The notes: generated by a model from the sequence alone, not told the origin. A DNA stretch of 64,000 nt from Peromyscus leucopus (GCF_004664715.2 NC_051068.1:52307453-52371452); one strand, 5' to 3'; counted from the first letter of the stretch, positions 23,396-35,300 are shown. Numbers and translations are program-made.

Positions 23396-24980
23396 GAAAA
23401 AATTTCCCTTTTATTGAAAATAGTTTTTTTCTTGTTAACTTTAAATTTGTATCCTGATTACAGCTTCTCCATCATCTACTCCTCTCAGTTCTTCTCTGCC
23501 TCCTGTCCCATCAGGATCCACCCTCCTTTCTGTCTCTCATTAGGACACAAACAGAATTCTAAGTGACAACGACAAAATTTAATATGATAACATATAAAGA
23601 TAACTCAGAAGAATAGAACAAAACAGAAGGTAAAGAGACCAAGACAGGCGAAACAGAAATGGAGACCCATTCACTCGCATGCAGAAATACTTTAAAAACA
23701 CCAAAATGGAAGCCATGATGTATATGCAAAGGACATCAATTACTATAAGATCACATGTGCATCAATCCAGTTGATTTAGAGGATCTTATCCCTCTGTGTA
23801 CTCCATTCTCTTGGGTTTTTGTGCTCTTTCTCCCTCCTCTTCTGAAGGTTTCCTTGAGACCCGAGTATAGAGATTTGATAGAGACATTCCTTTGAGGGCT
23901 GAGTGTCCCAAGGACCCTTACACTCTGGATACTGTCTGGCTGTGGGTCTCTGTATTTGTTCTCATCTGCTACAGGGTGAAGCTTCTCTGATGATGGCTGA
24001 ACAAGACATTGTTTTATGAGTATAGCTGAATGACGTTAGAAATAATTTTATTGCTGTGTTCTTTTATTAAAACAGGAATATTTAATGATAAGTATTTTGA
24101 AAATCCCTCTTGGAGATTGCCAACATTTAGTAATGTACAGTAATGTTTAGTAGAACAGTAGTATTTGGCTTTACCCTAGATCCCCAGTCTATCTAGTCTA
24201 AGGTTCTAAGTCACCCGAGCAGTGTTAGGTATTGGTTCCATCCCCTAGAGTGGCCCTTAAATCAAATCAGACATAGGTTTATGACTCCCACTACGTTTGT
24301 ATCACCCTTGCGCTAGCATATCTTGCAGGCAGGACACCATTTGAGATCAAAGGTTTCATAGCTTGGTGTTCACATTGCCCCTTTCATAGCATGCAGAGTA
24401 CCTTCTTGTATCAAAGATACTAGCACATAGAGGTGAAGGCTTTGTTGCAGGCAGCAGCTTGACTTCTTGGTCTTCTGTGAGTTGTGTGGGTGTTATTTTC
24501 AGGAACTGGCCCTTGCTGTCAGTTTATAGAGAGCAATCATGACAATAGCCTGAGTTGTTCAGGTTTTTCCATAGCAAACCTTTGGCCAAAACCTCACTCA
24601 ATTAGATGTAACCCTATCCCAGTACTGGGAGCTTCATTTAATGATAAGAGATGGCTGGTTGGGGCTCCTTCATTCTTGGGTAATTTCATTCAGATCACCT
24701 TCATATATTTATATATTTTAGGAGACTTCTACTGTATTGGGTTTCCATACTATCTCCCAAGTGTCCTTTAAATTAAGCTGTCTCTCCCATTATTCCCTCC
24801 CTCAGCCCCTGCTTTTCTCTCCCTTCCAGCTTGAGCCTTCTCTTCCACTCATCTCTACTCCCCCTCATCCACTCATAACTACTCTATTTCCCTTTTCTAG
24901 GGAGATCTATCTGCCTCCCCTCCTTTCTTACTCTATAACTAATCTCTGTAGCTCTACTAATTATTGTAGCTGAAATATCA
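23396..24980 (-). other. L1 copy 2: 3' UTR
   Basis: Plus-strand landmarks are 'tctctcattaggacacaaac', 'ggaagccatgatgtatatgc', 'agggctgagtgtcccaagga', 'gatgatggctgaacaagaca' and 'tcttgcaggcaggacaccat'. They occur in the order of a rodent Lx-type L1 3' UTR read in reverse. A separate truncated copy of the first part lies at 60655-61485. Confidence 0.88.
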
Positions 24981-25206
24981 CCACAAATTATAGCTTGATT
25001 ATAATGTCTTAATAGCTAATATCCACATATAAATTAATACATACCAAATTTGTCTTTCTATGTCTGGTTTACCTTACAGAGGATGGCTTTTTTTTTTTTT
25101 TCTAGTTCTATTCATTTAATTCTGAATTTCATTTTTTAGGGGTTGAGTAATATTCTATTGTATAAATGTGCCACATTTCTTCATCTATTCATCTGTTGAT
25201 GGACAT

Positions 25207-25458
25207 CTAGGTTGATTTCAATTTGTGACTATTATGAATGGAGCTGCAACAAGCATTGTTGAGATAGTGTCTTTGTGGTAGAATGGAGCATCCTTTAGGT
25301 ATATACCCCAAATTAGTATAGCTGGTTCTTGATTGATATCTATTCCCACCTTCCTGAGGTACTGCCACACCTATTTCCATAGTGGCTGTACCAGTATACA
25401 TTCCTATGAGCAATGGATAAGGTCGCATTTTTCCACACTCACCAGTATAAAATGTCAT
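25207..25458 (-). pseudogene. L1 copy 2: ORF2 C-terminal fragment
   Basis: The frame retains GVAVPQEGGNRYQSRTSYT and YIPKGCSILPQRHYLN, clearly the same protein region as GVAVPQEAGNMSTSRF in copy 1 (5706-5924). The shared frame in two copies is inherited from ORF2 and its adjoining region. It is not evidence of a host gene. Confidence 0.75.
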
Positions 25459-25837
25459 TTATTTTACTGACCTTAGCCATTCTGACAGGTATGAGATGAA
25501 ATTTTAAAGTAGTTTTGATTGTATTTCGCTGATAGCTAAGGATACTGAACATGTCATTAAGTGTTTCTCAGTCATTCAGATTTCCTTGTTTGAGAATTCT
25601 CTGTTTATATCTGTAACATATTTTTAAGTGGGTTGTTTTCTTAGTGTCTAGTTTGTTTTTTTTTTTTTTTCTTTTTTTAGTTTCATTATATACTTGGTAC
25701 ATTAGCCTTCTATTGGATGTGTAGTTATTTAAAAAACAATCCCATTCTGCAAGTTGTAACTTTGTCTTTTGTTATGCAAACTGTCCTTTGTTATGCAAAA
25801 GTTTTTCAATTTCCTGAGCTCCAATTGACTAATTATT

Positions 25838-26235
25838 TGAAGGCAGATTTTTCTGTCCCACCTGCCAGCTCCCAAATGCCCACATGCAGTCTTCTCATTA
25901 ATTATGAAAGCTTGGCCAACTAGCTCTCTGCCCCCAAAATCCTGCCTAGCTATTGGCTGTTCAGCTTTTTATTAAACTAATCCAAAAAGATTATTCCACA
26001 ATGATTCCCCTTTTTTTTGTCTAAATAAAAAGATAAAGTTTTAACTCTAATATAATAAAAGTATAAATAAGAAAAAAATATCATTAAGAATTACATTTAC
26101 AATATCCAGGCAATTTGTATTTGGCTTACATGGAGAAAATACCTCAGTATTTATTCTATCTTGATGAATCCAAATCTCTATACCTAATTTACATTCTATC
26201 ATAACAAAGTTATAACTTATGACAATCTATATTTT
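25838..26235 (-). mobile_element. LTR fragment inserted in L1 copy 2
   Basis: L1 ORF2 sequence stops near 25838 and resumes near 26235. The insert carries 'ctgtcccacctgccagctcc', 'aattatgaaagcttggccaa', 'ttgtctaaataaaaagataa' and 'attacatttacaatatccag'. This is a recognisable reversed rodent LTR/internal fragment of a family different from 3805-4723. It inactivated ORF2, or landed after it was already dead. Confidence 0.75.
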
Positions 26236-26667
26236 GGTGCCTGTGATAACAGTGTTCTATTCAGAAAGTCTTTTCTGGTGCAGATGATTCCCAAGCTATT
26301 GTCCACTTTATTTTCTATCAGATTTAGTGTATCTGGTTTTATGTTGAAGTTTTTAAACAGTTTTGGGTTGAGTTTTGTGCAGAGTGATAACTTTTGATTT
26401 ATTTAGATTCCTGTACAGTTTGACCAGCACCACTTGATGTATTTCTGCTCTCTTTATCAGAAATCAGATGTCCATAGGTCTGTAGATTTATGTCTGGGTC
26501 TTCAATACAATTTCATCCATCAATGTGTCAGTTTTTGTGACAATACCATGCTGCTGTTATTATTGAAGCACTGTAGTACAACTTGAAATCTGGGATAGCG
26601 ACACCTTCTGCAATTCTTTTATTATTCATGAATGTTTTAGCTCTCCTGATTTTTATTTATTTGTTTC

Positions 26668-26668
<1 letters not shown>

Positions 26669-26707
<39 letters not shown>

Positions 26708-26709
26708 CA
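26669..26709. repeat. (GT)n(GC)n microsatellite
   Basis: Pure GT run followed by four GC units, inside L1 copy 2. Confidence 0.92.
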
Positions 26710-27131
26710 AGTCCAGTGTTTCCATGAAGTTGAAAAATTTCTTTTCAAGATCTGTGAAGACTTGTGTTAGAATTTTGATGGGAATTGCATTGAATCTGTA
26801 GATATCTTTTGGTCAAATGGCCAATTTTTATTCTATTAATCCTACCAATCCATGAGCATTAGGAATCTTTCTATCATCTGATACACTCTTTAATTTCTTT
26901 TTTCAGTGCCTTAAAGTTTTTGTCATACAAGTCTTTCACTTGATTGGTTATAGTTACCACAAGATATTTTATATTTTGTGAGCCTATTGTAAAATGTATT
27001 GTTTCCATGATTTATTTCTCAGTCCATTTGTTATTTGTATATAGAAAGGCAACTGATTTATGTTAGTTAATTTTTTATCTAGCTACTTTATGAAATAATT
27101 TTGCAGCTGTAGGAGTTTGCTGTTGGAATTT

Positions 27132-27389
27132 TTAGTCATTTACGTATACTTTAATATCATCTGCAAATAAAAAAATAACTTTGACTTCTTCCTGTACCCC
27201 CTTGATTTCCTCCAGGTGTCTTATTGCTTTAGGTAAAATTTTACATATGATATTGAATAGATATGGAGAACCTGGACAACCTTTTCTTGTTCCTGATTTT
27301 AGCGGTATTACTGTGAGTTTCTCTCCATTTTTGTTGATATTGGCTATGGGCTTGCAGCAAACTGCCTTATTATGTTTAGGGATATCCAT
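27132..27389 (-). pseudogene. L1 copy 2: reverse-transcriptase core with intact FADD box
   Basis: This 85-codon frame is the RT palm of L1 ORF2. In order it has NGEKLTVIPLKSGTRKGCPG (residues 21-40), SPYLFNIICKILPKAIR (41-57) and LFADDIKVY (74-82). The FADD motif (residues 75-78, complement of 27156-27167) holds the two catalytic aspartates that bind magnesium, and it is unmutated. The usual 'GCPLSPLLFN' reads GCPGSPYLFN. The frame is bounded by stops, so no full protein can be made. Confidence 0.93.
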
Positions 27390-29237
27390 TTTACCTATAA
27401 CCTCTCCAGTACTTTTATAAAGAAGGGATGGTGAATTTTGTCAAATGCCTTTTCTGGATCTAATGAGATGATCATGTGCTTATTATTTCTCAATTTATTC
27501 CTATGGTGGATTATATTTATTTACTTATATTTGTTGAACCATCCTTGCATATTTGGGATGAGTCCTATTTAATAATGCTGGATGAACTTTTAGATGGATT
27601 CATGGACTCAGGTTGAAAGTATTTTATTGAGAAATTGCGCATCTGTATTCATAAGAAAATTGATCTGTAATTATCTTTTTTTTTGTTGTGTATTTAAGAG
27701 GTATGGATATCAAAGTAACCCTGGCCTCATAAAACAAATGAGCAATATTTCTTCTCTTTGTGTGTTTTGGAGTAATTTGTAGAGTATTGGCACTAATTCT
27801 TCTTTGAAACATTTGTAGAATTTTGCCACCAAAGCTGCCTGGCCATGGTTGTGCCACCCATGCCCCAGGGATAATTTTCCTTATTACTTCTATTTCCCTG
27901 TGGTTTTTAGATCTTTTTAAATTGTTTGTCTGGTCTTGATGTAACTTGGTGAGTGGTATGTGGCAACAAGATTAACAATTTCTTTTAAATTTTTGATTTT
28001 TGTGGAGTGCAGATTTTTTAAATATGTCATTGTGATTCTCCTGATTTTCTCAGTGTCTGCTGTTATGTTCCCCTTTTCATTTCTAATTTTGTTGATTTCT
28101 ATATTCTCTTTGAATTTTAATTAGGGTTTGTCAATCTTATTTATTTTCTCAAAGAATTGATTTCCCCCCATTGATTGATTCTTTAATTTCTTTTGTTTTC
28201 TAGTTTATTGTTATCAGTCCTGAGTTCAAATATTTCTTGCTCTACTCTTCTTGGGTGATTTTTTTTTCTAGAGCTTTCAGGTGCTCTTAAGTTATTAGTA
28301 TGAAATCTCTCTAGTTGGATTTTGTTTTGGAGGCACTTAGTATTTTGAATTTTCCTCTAAGAACTACCTTCATTTTGTTGCATAATTTTTGGTATGCTGT
28401 GCATTCATTTTCCTTCAGCTCTAGAGAGTCATTTCTTTGTAAATTTCTGTTATGATGCATTTTACATTTGAGAGGAAGTTGTTCAGTTTCTATGAGTTTG
28501 TGATATGTCTGTAGTTTCTATTGCTGTTGATATCCAGGTTTAATCCACTGTGGTCAGAGAGAATGTAGGGTTTTATTTCATTTGTCTTCTATGTCTTGAG
28601 ACTTGTTTTGTGTCTGAGTATGCGGTCTATTTGGGAAAAGTTCCATAAGGAACTGAAATTAAGGTCTATGATTTGTGTTAGGGTGAAATGTTCAGTAAAT
28701 ATCTGATAGGTTCACTTCATTTATAATATCTGTTAGCTCCAGGATTTCTGTTTAGTTTTTGTCTGGATGGCCTGTCTATTGAGGAGAGTTCATTAGTAAA
28801 GTCTCCCACCAGCAGTTTGTGAGTGTCAATATGTGATTTAAAGTGTAGAAGTATTTCTTTTACAAATCTGGATGTCCTTGAGTTTGGTGCATACATGTTA
28901 AGAATTGCAATTTCCTCTTGGTGGAGTTTGATGAGTATGAAACATTCTTCTCTATCTCTTCCAATTAGCTTTGGTTTGTAGTCTATTTTTCAGAAGTAAA
29001 AATAGCTACACCACCTTGCTTCTTAGGTCCATTTGCATGGAATCTCTTTTTCATCCTTTTACCCTTAGGGGGAAGTTTATCCTTGATGCTAATGTGTTTC
29101 TTGGAAGCAGCAGAAAGATGGATCCTGTTTTCTTATCCATTCTGTTAGTCACTGTCTTTTTTACTGGGAGATTGAGACTAATAATTTTGTTAGATGGCAT
29201 TGAGCAGTGTTTGTTGATTCCTGTTATTTTATGTTAG

Positions 29238-29240
29238 GGT

Positions 29241-29296
<56 letters not shown>
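29238..29296. repeat. (GT)n microsatellite
   Basis: About 59 bp of GT with one GTAT interruption, inside the L1 region between ORF2 and ORF1. Confidence 0.95.
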
Positions 29297-29299
<3 letters not shown>

Positions 29300-30127
29300 C
29301 ATGCTTGTGTGCTTCCTCTTTTCATTTAATGTTCTGGAATTACTTATTCCCTGTGTTCTCTTTGGAACAGTTAACCTCTTAAGTTTGGAATTTTCGGTCG
29401 AGCACCTTCTTTAGAGCTACATTTGTGGATAGATATTAACTTTAGTTTTATCATGGAATGTCTTCTTTTTTCCCTATCTATTATTATTGAAAGTTTTGCT
29501 GGGTGTAGTAGTCTGGGCTAACACCTGTGGTCTCTTACAGACTGTACAATTTTCTGCCTGGCCATTCTGGCTTTTAGTGTTTCCATTGAGAAGTCAGGTG
29601 TTATTCTAATATGTTTGCCTTTAAATTTTACTTAGCTTTCCCTCATAGCATTTTATATTCTTTCTTTGTTCTGAACGGTTTGTATTTTAATTAATATATG
29701 CCAAGGAGAATTTTTTTTTTTCTGGTTTGGTCTACTTTGTGTTCTATATACTTCTTGTACCTTGATGGCATCTCCTTCTTTAGGTTACAGAATTGTTTTC
29801 TCGAAAATATTTTCTGTCTTGGACCTGTGTTTCTTCACCTTCCTTTACTCTGGTTGCTCTTTGATTTGGTCTTCCATAGATTTCTTGGGTGTTTTTTGAC
29901 AGAAGGTTCTAGTTACAACATTTTCTTTGATTGAGATGCACATTTCCTCCATCAAGTCTTCAGTGCCTGACATTCTCCCTTCCATCTCTATTATTCCATT
30001 TTGAATTTTAAGGACCTGCTTGATTTCCTAAATTTTTCACTTCCAGAATTTCCTCATTTGTGTTTTCTTTATTGATTCTATTTCTACTTTCTAGTTTTTT
30101 TTTAAATGATTCCATTTCCTTCCACAT

Positions 30128-30152
30128 TGTGTGTGTGTGTGTGTGTGTGTGT
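30128..30152. repeat. (GT)n microsatellite
   Basis: Twelve uninterrupted GT units inside the ORF1 region of L1 copy 2. Confidence 0.93.
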
Positions 30153-30559
30153 TTTAAGGGCTTTATTCATTTCCTCTTTAGTGATGCCTGTCATATCCAT
30201 AAAGGCTATTTAAAGGTCTTTTGCTTGTGTTTCATCTATGTTAAAATGTTCGTGGCCTGCTGTGGTAGGATTCTCAGACTCTATTGGAAAAATATTGTCC
30301 TAACTCTTATGGATTCTGTTTTCATGCTGCTATCTAGGCATCTGCTATAGAAAGATGGCAATTCCATTTGTTATATTTGTTTTTTCTTTATTGTGTGGTT
30401 ATTGTTTTTCTTGGTTTCTGTTGCCCTCTCTGGCTGATAGGAGAGCATGGTTCCTTTTTCTTTCTTGGTAAGACATTCTTCTGAGATCCTGATATGGGTT
30501 ACCTCTTGGGTTCCCATGTAAAATGTGTTTCTAGGCATTGGAAGGTGGCAGGAATGGGG

Positions 30560-31246
30560 ATGGGTTACTAGGGCAGTCTGAGTGTGTCCACATGAGGGAC
30601 AAAAGCAGCATGTTCCACCAAGATTTACTTAGTGCCCTAGGAGTAGAAGTGAAGAACAAGGAGACGCCCACCAGGTTTGCTATAGAATTAGAAATGATAA
30701 TGGGGGCAGGGATTGAACTTGGAGGAATACAGGTTGTGGTGAAGATATGTAGGGTAGTCAACCTGCTTCCTTGACTAGTGTAGCCTGTGGGTCCTCAGGC
30801 AATGCCTGCTGGGGTGAGGGTTGGGATAAAGCAATGAGTGCTGGGAAAGAGAATTGAAGAGAAAGATCTGTGTGAGTCACTTGAGAGGAGGACAGAGAGG
30901 AAGGGGGTATGAAGCACATGGTCTCCTACAGATCTAGGGATGAGACTAGGGGTTAGACGTGGAGGAGCTGAGAGAGAGCTCAAGTTCTAAAGTTAGCTTA
31001 CCTGTTTTCCTGGCCTGCTAGTTCCCAGCCAGTGCCTGCTGGAGTAGAAGATTCTGGAAAAGCAATTAGTGGAAGGAGGAAGGTTAAGAGTGGAAGATCT
31101 TGTGATCAACTGAAAATAAGGAGCAAGGGAGGGAGGATGCACTTTGTGTTCTACAGCCGAGCTCAGGATGGGACTGGAGGACTGAACTTGAAAAAGCTGA
31201 GGGAGAGGTGAAGATGTGCAGTTGCCTACGGGCTCACCTGAACAAC
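30560..31246 (-). promoter_or_regulatory. L1 copy 2: 5' UTR of three ~230 bp monomers
   Basis: Three diverged tandem units (about 30560-30790, 30791-31022, 31023-31246) share 'tgcctgctgg', an 'agcaat(g/t)agtg' block, a 'ggatggg/gatgagactgg' block followed by a 'gaggagctgag'-type phrase, and a closing 'gcttacctg / gctcacctg'. Rodent L1s carry tandem monomers as their promoters, so this marks the 5' end and shows the element inserted at nearly full length. Copy 1 has related sequence at 10.9-11.4 kb. Confidence 0.72.
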
Positions 31247-31824
31247 ATTATAAACATATGGTAGTTGATGGCATGTGGGCTGCTTTCAAGACGTGTGATC
31301 ATAAAAAAAAATGGACAAGGAAGACCTTCATGAATGTTGTTCTTTCTCCTGAGAATCATGTTTGGAGAAAATGCTTATAAGTGGAAGATTATTCCACTCA
31401 AATGACATGAATATTGAGAATCATTTTGTCAAAATATTTTGAAGTTTAATAATACTGCATACATGTAGTATTATGTGACTTTCATATATATACACACATG
31501 CATACATATTTATATGTATGTGTATATACATGCATAGCATATATATGTGCATGTGTTTACATTACCAGTGGTAGTATTCTGAGTATGAAGCCCAGTAAGT
31601 ACTATATGCTTCCTAGTTATTTCTGAACTAAGTCTTTAGGATCATGTCCTACCTGAGTCATAAGGTGCTTCTTATGAACACCTTTAGTCTACTAAAGTAT
31701 CTTTAAGGTACTTTAATGTATTTGATAATGAGCTTTCCTCTGCAGCGTCATTAAATCTGCAAAGGCATCTTTATTTATACAGGTAAATATGAAGACCACA
31801 TAGAGACCTAAGGAAACTTGTAAT
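31247..31824. other. Unassigned DNA with TA/CATA-rich tract
   Basis: A low-complexity alternating CA/TA/TG tract lies at about 31485-31560. Nothing else was recognised. Confidence 0.5.
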
Positions 31825-32046
31825 AAAACATTTCTAGCCGGGCGGTGGTGGCGCACGCCTTTAATCCCAGCACTCGGGAGGCAGAGCCAGGTGGATCTTT
31901 GTGAGTTCGAGGCCAGCCTGGGCTACCAAGTGAGTTCCAGGAAAGGCGCAAAGCTACACAGAGAAACCCTGTCTCGAAAAAACCAAAAAAAAACAAAAAA
32001 AAACAAAAAAAAACAAAAAAAAAAAAAAAAAAAAAAACATTTCTAG
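31825..32046 (+). mobile_element. B1 SINE, cricetid-type, young
   Basis: Full-length sense B1 beginning gccgggcggtggtggcgcac, with an A/B-box region, the 'ctaccaagtgagttccagga' variant and a long A-rich tail containing three A9C units. A perfect 13 bp duplication (aaaacatttctag at 31825-31837 and 32034-32046) flanks it. It is the cleanest SINE in the window and probably the most recent. Confidence 0.97.
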
Positions 32047-33082
32047 CAGCTAAAACATTGGCAACTACAATTTGCAAAATGATGAATGAAGAAAAGACAA
32101 GTCAAAAATATCAACTTACCTTCTTATGCTGGAGAATTTTCCATCCTCTCTCCTTTTGGGGGTAAACTTCCTCAGAAAATTAACAAATCATAGGAGCCTC
32201 CTGGGAAAAGTGAGGAGGCTATTCACAACTCCATTGTGTTCTCTCAAGATAGTTTGGAGTTAAGTGAACATCCCAGTATGCTGTCAGATTTACAATTGAT
32301 TCTAGTTTTCAGTGTGTGACTTATCTGACAGGCTGCTGGAAACAGATAACCACTTTACTTGCTGTTTTATACTGAACAAAAGGCATGAGTGAGGAACATC
32401 CGCTGCAGGAGACATCTGCAGTCTGTGGAACTGTTTTAAAACCGGTGTCTGGCATGTTATTCCATAGACAGAAGGACACGAGGGTAGAAAGAGTATTCAC
32501 TGCTGCCCCCATTTCTCCTGCACAACATTCTACCAATTTCTTCCCAGTCTTTTGCCATTGAGCTAGGTTTTCACCTCATCAGAGATTTTTTTTTTGATCA
32601 TTTTAACAGGTTTTAGTTCCATACTTTGTCAGGCCAATTCAGTTCTTAGTGACATCAGACACTGTGAAATTGAGTACTCATATATTATGCTCGTAGCTTA
32701 TTATTTGATGTTTCTTTTGCTATCTGAAAGAAACATGGGAGTAGTTTTTCTTTACAGACAACATTTCCAGTTTCTGAATGTATCTGAAACAAAGGAAACA
32801 TTCAAGAATATAAAGCATAAGTGAAGTTCATATACTAAATAAAGCAGGCAACAGCACAAATTAGATACAACTCTACACTTCCAATGGCGTTGAAACACAG
32901 CAGTTATGATGACCCACACCCAGGCTGTTCTGTGGCTTTGTCTATTACTGTCATTTGTTGGGGGGAGGGCAGAGGTTCTCAACATGTTTTAGACTTAGAG
33001 ATGTTACTAAGGATCAGAAGTTGCACACATGCCCTGCCCCCTGTGAATTCCTGCCCCTGTATATGAGTTAGATAAGGGACAT
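32047..33082. other. Unassigned DNA, moderate GC
   Basis: About 1 kb with no named repeat. The part at 32.1-32.6 kb is less AT-rich than average, but no open frame of substance or splice-like arrangement could be defended. Confidence 0.4.
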
Positions 33083-33131
33083 GGGCAGGGTATCTCAGTG
33101 GCAAATCAGTCCATAATTTACCCAGCATATA
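33083..33131 (+). mobile_element. ID-like SINE relic
   Basis: 'gggcagggtatctcagtggc' followed by a degenerate 'cccagcatat' matches the layout of an ID element head (tRNA-Ala/BC1-derived). It is short and diverged, with no clear tail. Confidence 0.4.
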
Positions 33132-33678
33132 TTCCAGTATATAGCTTCCTCTGATTCTTTAACATAACTAAGCTTATTGCTTCACTAATTAATTAATGAG
33201 AAAATATTTCAATGTATGTATCCATACTCCACTTTTTCGGGAATATTATCAATTTTGCAATTAGATAAATGACTCTCAAATCAAGGTTAATGTTCACTCT
33301 GGTTTTATGCATCATTTATACTTATAAAAGAAAGCAAGCAGCTTTAATCCTCACCTATTGAAAAAGATACAAAAATATGTCTAGAGAAAGCAATGCTGAG
33401 TCACACACAGGTGATTCCTACAAAGCTCAAGCAATCAAAATGAAGGCACTTGACACAAATACAATACCTGAAAATTAATAGAAAATATCTTAGCTGTAAT
33501 TTCTTCTATTTATGGCCACATAATTGTTCAATAAGTATAAAATGAATCAATTAACTAGTAACAGTGATATAATTACTTGAAAAAAGTTACTCTCAGTAAA
33601 TAAACAGTAACTATCCACAGAGATAAGTGTTTTGAGATTGGATAATAATGATAAGCAGTGACCAGGGAGTAACATTTA
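33132..33678. other. Unassigned AT-rich DNA
   Basis: Nothing recognised. Confidence 0.45.
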
Positions 33679-33731
33679 GGGCTGGAGTTTAACTCAGTAG
33701 GAGAGAATTTGTCTAAAATTCATAAAGCATT
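33679..33731 (+). mobile_element. ID SINE relic
   Basis: 'gggctggagtttaactcagt' followed by 'aggagagaatttgtctaaaa' and 'cataaagcat' follows the ID consensus (gggctgg...ctcagtggtagag...). It is diverged but ordered. Confidence 0.6.
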
Positions 33732-34174
33732 AAAAGAATGAAGGGACAAATACATGGATAAGAATATACAAAAACAAAAGGGATTCTTTAGGTACTAATG
33801 ATAAAAAAAGAGTTTATTAGAGTCAAGCTCTTGGCTACAGTATAAAAATTAGAATGAAATTAAATGATGTCAGATTCCCACAGAAATGTATCTTCGGCTG
33901 AGAAAAATGCAAAGACCAACTTTAGATATATATTCGGTGTCTTCTAGGGAGTAAAGGAGAAGAGAGATTAGAGGAGCTTGTGACTAAAGTACATGGACAG
34001 AAGCAAATGAAATCAATTACATTTTTTAACCTTCCTCGGTTTTCTATAATTTGAATGGAAACACATTATTGTGCTAAAACCTTTGTTATTTTTCTGTAGC
34101 AAGACCTCTAGAGCAGGTGAACATAGGGTGTTAAATTGGCATTTCTGAGTTTACTTTAGTTTTTAATTTTTTCT
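33732..34174. other. Unassigned AT-rich DNA
   Basis: Nothing recognised. Confidence 0.45.
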
Positions 34175-35300
34175 TTTAAATAATATTTTTATTGACTTTT
34201 TGGAAATTTCTCACATGCAACCCAATCACATTCAAGCCCCAGCAGTTTTCTTGCCCTTCATAGTCAGCAGCAGCAGTAGCACCAATCATGGATTTCCTCA
34301 TGGTTTCTGTCTACAGCAGGGGCCACAGACATCACATGGAATCAGGCATCAGCATAGACTACAGACACCAACATGGCTTTAGACATGTCACAAATATCCA
34401 TCCAAATGACCTTCACTGACAGCATGGGCCATGGACCTCAACATGGCCCCTGGCTGTAGCCTCATGTGACAGCAGGAATCATGGAAAATAGCTCTGCCCA
34501 CAGTGGCAGCATAGGCCACAGACATTGAAATGGACCTTGGGCATTAACAAAGCCTGAGGCTGCAGCGGGGACCATGGATGCCGCCATGTGTGTCTGCTGT
34601 AGCATAGATCACAGATATCAACATGGCCTCCAAGGACAGCAGGGCTTTTAAAGAGGCCCAGTGCAGAAAATGGCAAGTCTCCATCTTGGGCATCCTGTCT
34701 CTGCTCCAAGCCGGGGCAATCATTCAGCTGGGCAATATGCCCAGGGAAGTAGCCTGTGCTACCTCTGGGCTGCTGTACACCGCCCTTCTGGTCCGGATCA
34801 GCGATGACATACTCTCCTGTTAGCACATCCTTTTTCCACATCTGTCACTGCCAAAGTGTCTGTAGTTCCACCTCCTTCCATCATGCTTGAGCTGCTCTGT
34901 TCCTCCCTCTTTCCTACCTCTCCTTTGCATGTTTATTTGTTGAAGTGGCATTGCAAACTGCAGTGTACCACATTGCACACACACACACACGCACACGCAC
35001 ACGCACACGCACACGCACACGCACGCACGCACGAGTATTTGTGGCTTCACATGCAAATACTTACTACAAGGAGTCATTGGTCTGTTTCAAGGTTTCTGAT
35101 TTCTGAAGCACCATAAATCCTGGACTTGTCTCAGATATCTAGCTGTTGCCCAGAGTCGGGGTCATCTTGCGGCTGGGCAGTACATGGGGTTGGGGGCTAG
35201 GGAATCCACACAGGCTCCAGACGGCCACACAGCACTTTCAGTTCTGGCACCCCGAGGCTCACTGGGCATGACTATTGTGCTTGCAGCCTCCAGACAAGCA
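34175..35300 (-). mobile_element. Probable old L1 (Lx-type) 3' UTR, reversed
   Basis: The left end ('atttttattgactttttgga', 'ctcacatgcaacccaatcac') reads like the reversed terminus of an Lx-type L1 3' UTR. It is followed by a degenerate array in which 'ccacagacatcaacatggcc'-like phrases recur at about 34322, 34358, 34428, 34515, 34571 and 34609. Further right, 'acaaggagtcattggtctg' and 'gttgcccagagtcggggtca' fit the same 3' UTR type seen partly at 16.1-16.3 kb. The block is markedly richer in GC and CpG than the window. The right boundary is uncertain. Confidence 0.45.
34975..35033. repeat. (CA)n(CACACG)n microsatellite
   Basis: CA repeats pass into CACACG hexamers and then CACG units, about 59 bp of strict purine-pyrimidine alternation. 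Such CG-containing tracts favour Z-DNA. Confidence 0.95.

Larger units (their letters stand above)
23396..31246 (-). mobile_element. Near full-length L1 LINE (copy 2)
   Basis: A continuous reversed L1 of about 7.85 kb including a ~400 bp LTR insertion. It consists of a long 3' UTR (23.4-25.0 kb), ORF2 with C-terminal and RT segments (about 25.1-29.1 kb), the ORF1 region (about 29.4-30.45 kb), and a 5' UTR with three ~230 bp monomers ending near 31.25 kb. It is better preserved than copy 1, and the RT FADD box is intact. Scattered stops and the LTR insertion within ORF2 show it is inactive. Three GT microsatellites have grown inside it. Confidence 0.94.

Noticed and set aside
31808..32077. Minus-strand frame with a Phe-rich stretch and 'FETGFLCVALRLSWNSLGSP'
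   Set aside because: This is the usual chance translation of a B1 SINE. Similar strings appear at 982-1242, 41538-41882 and 57323-57592, each over a B1.
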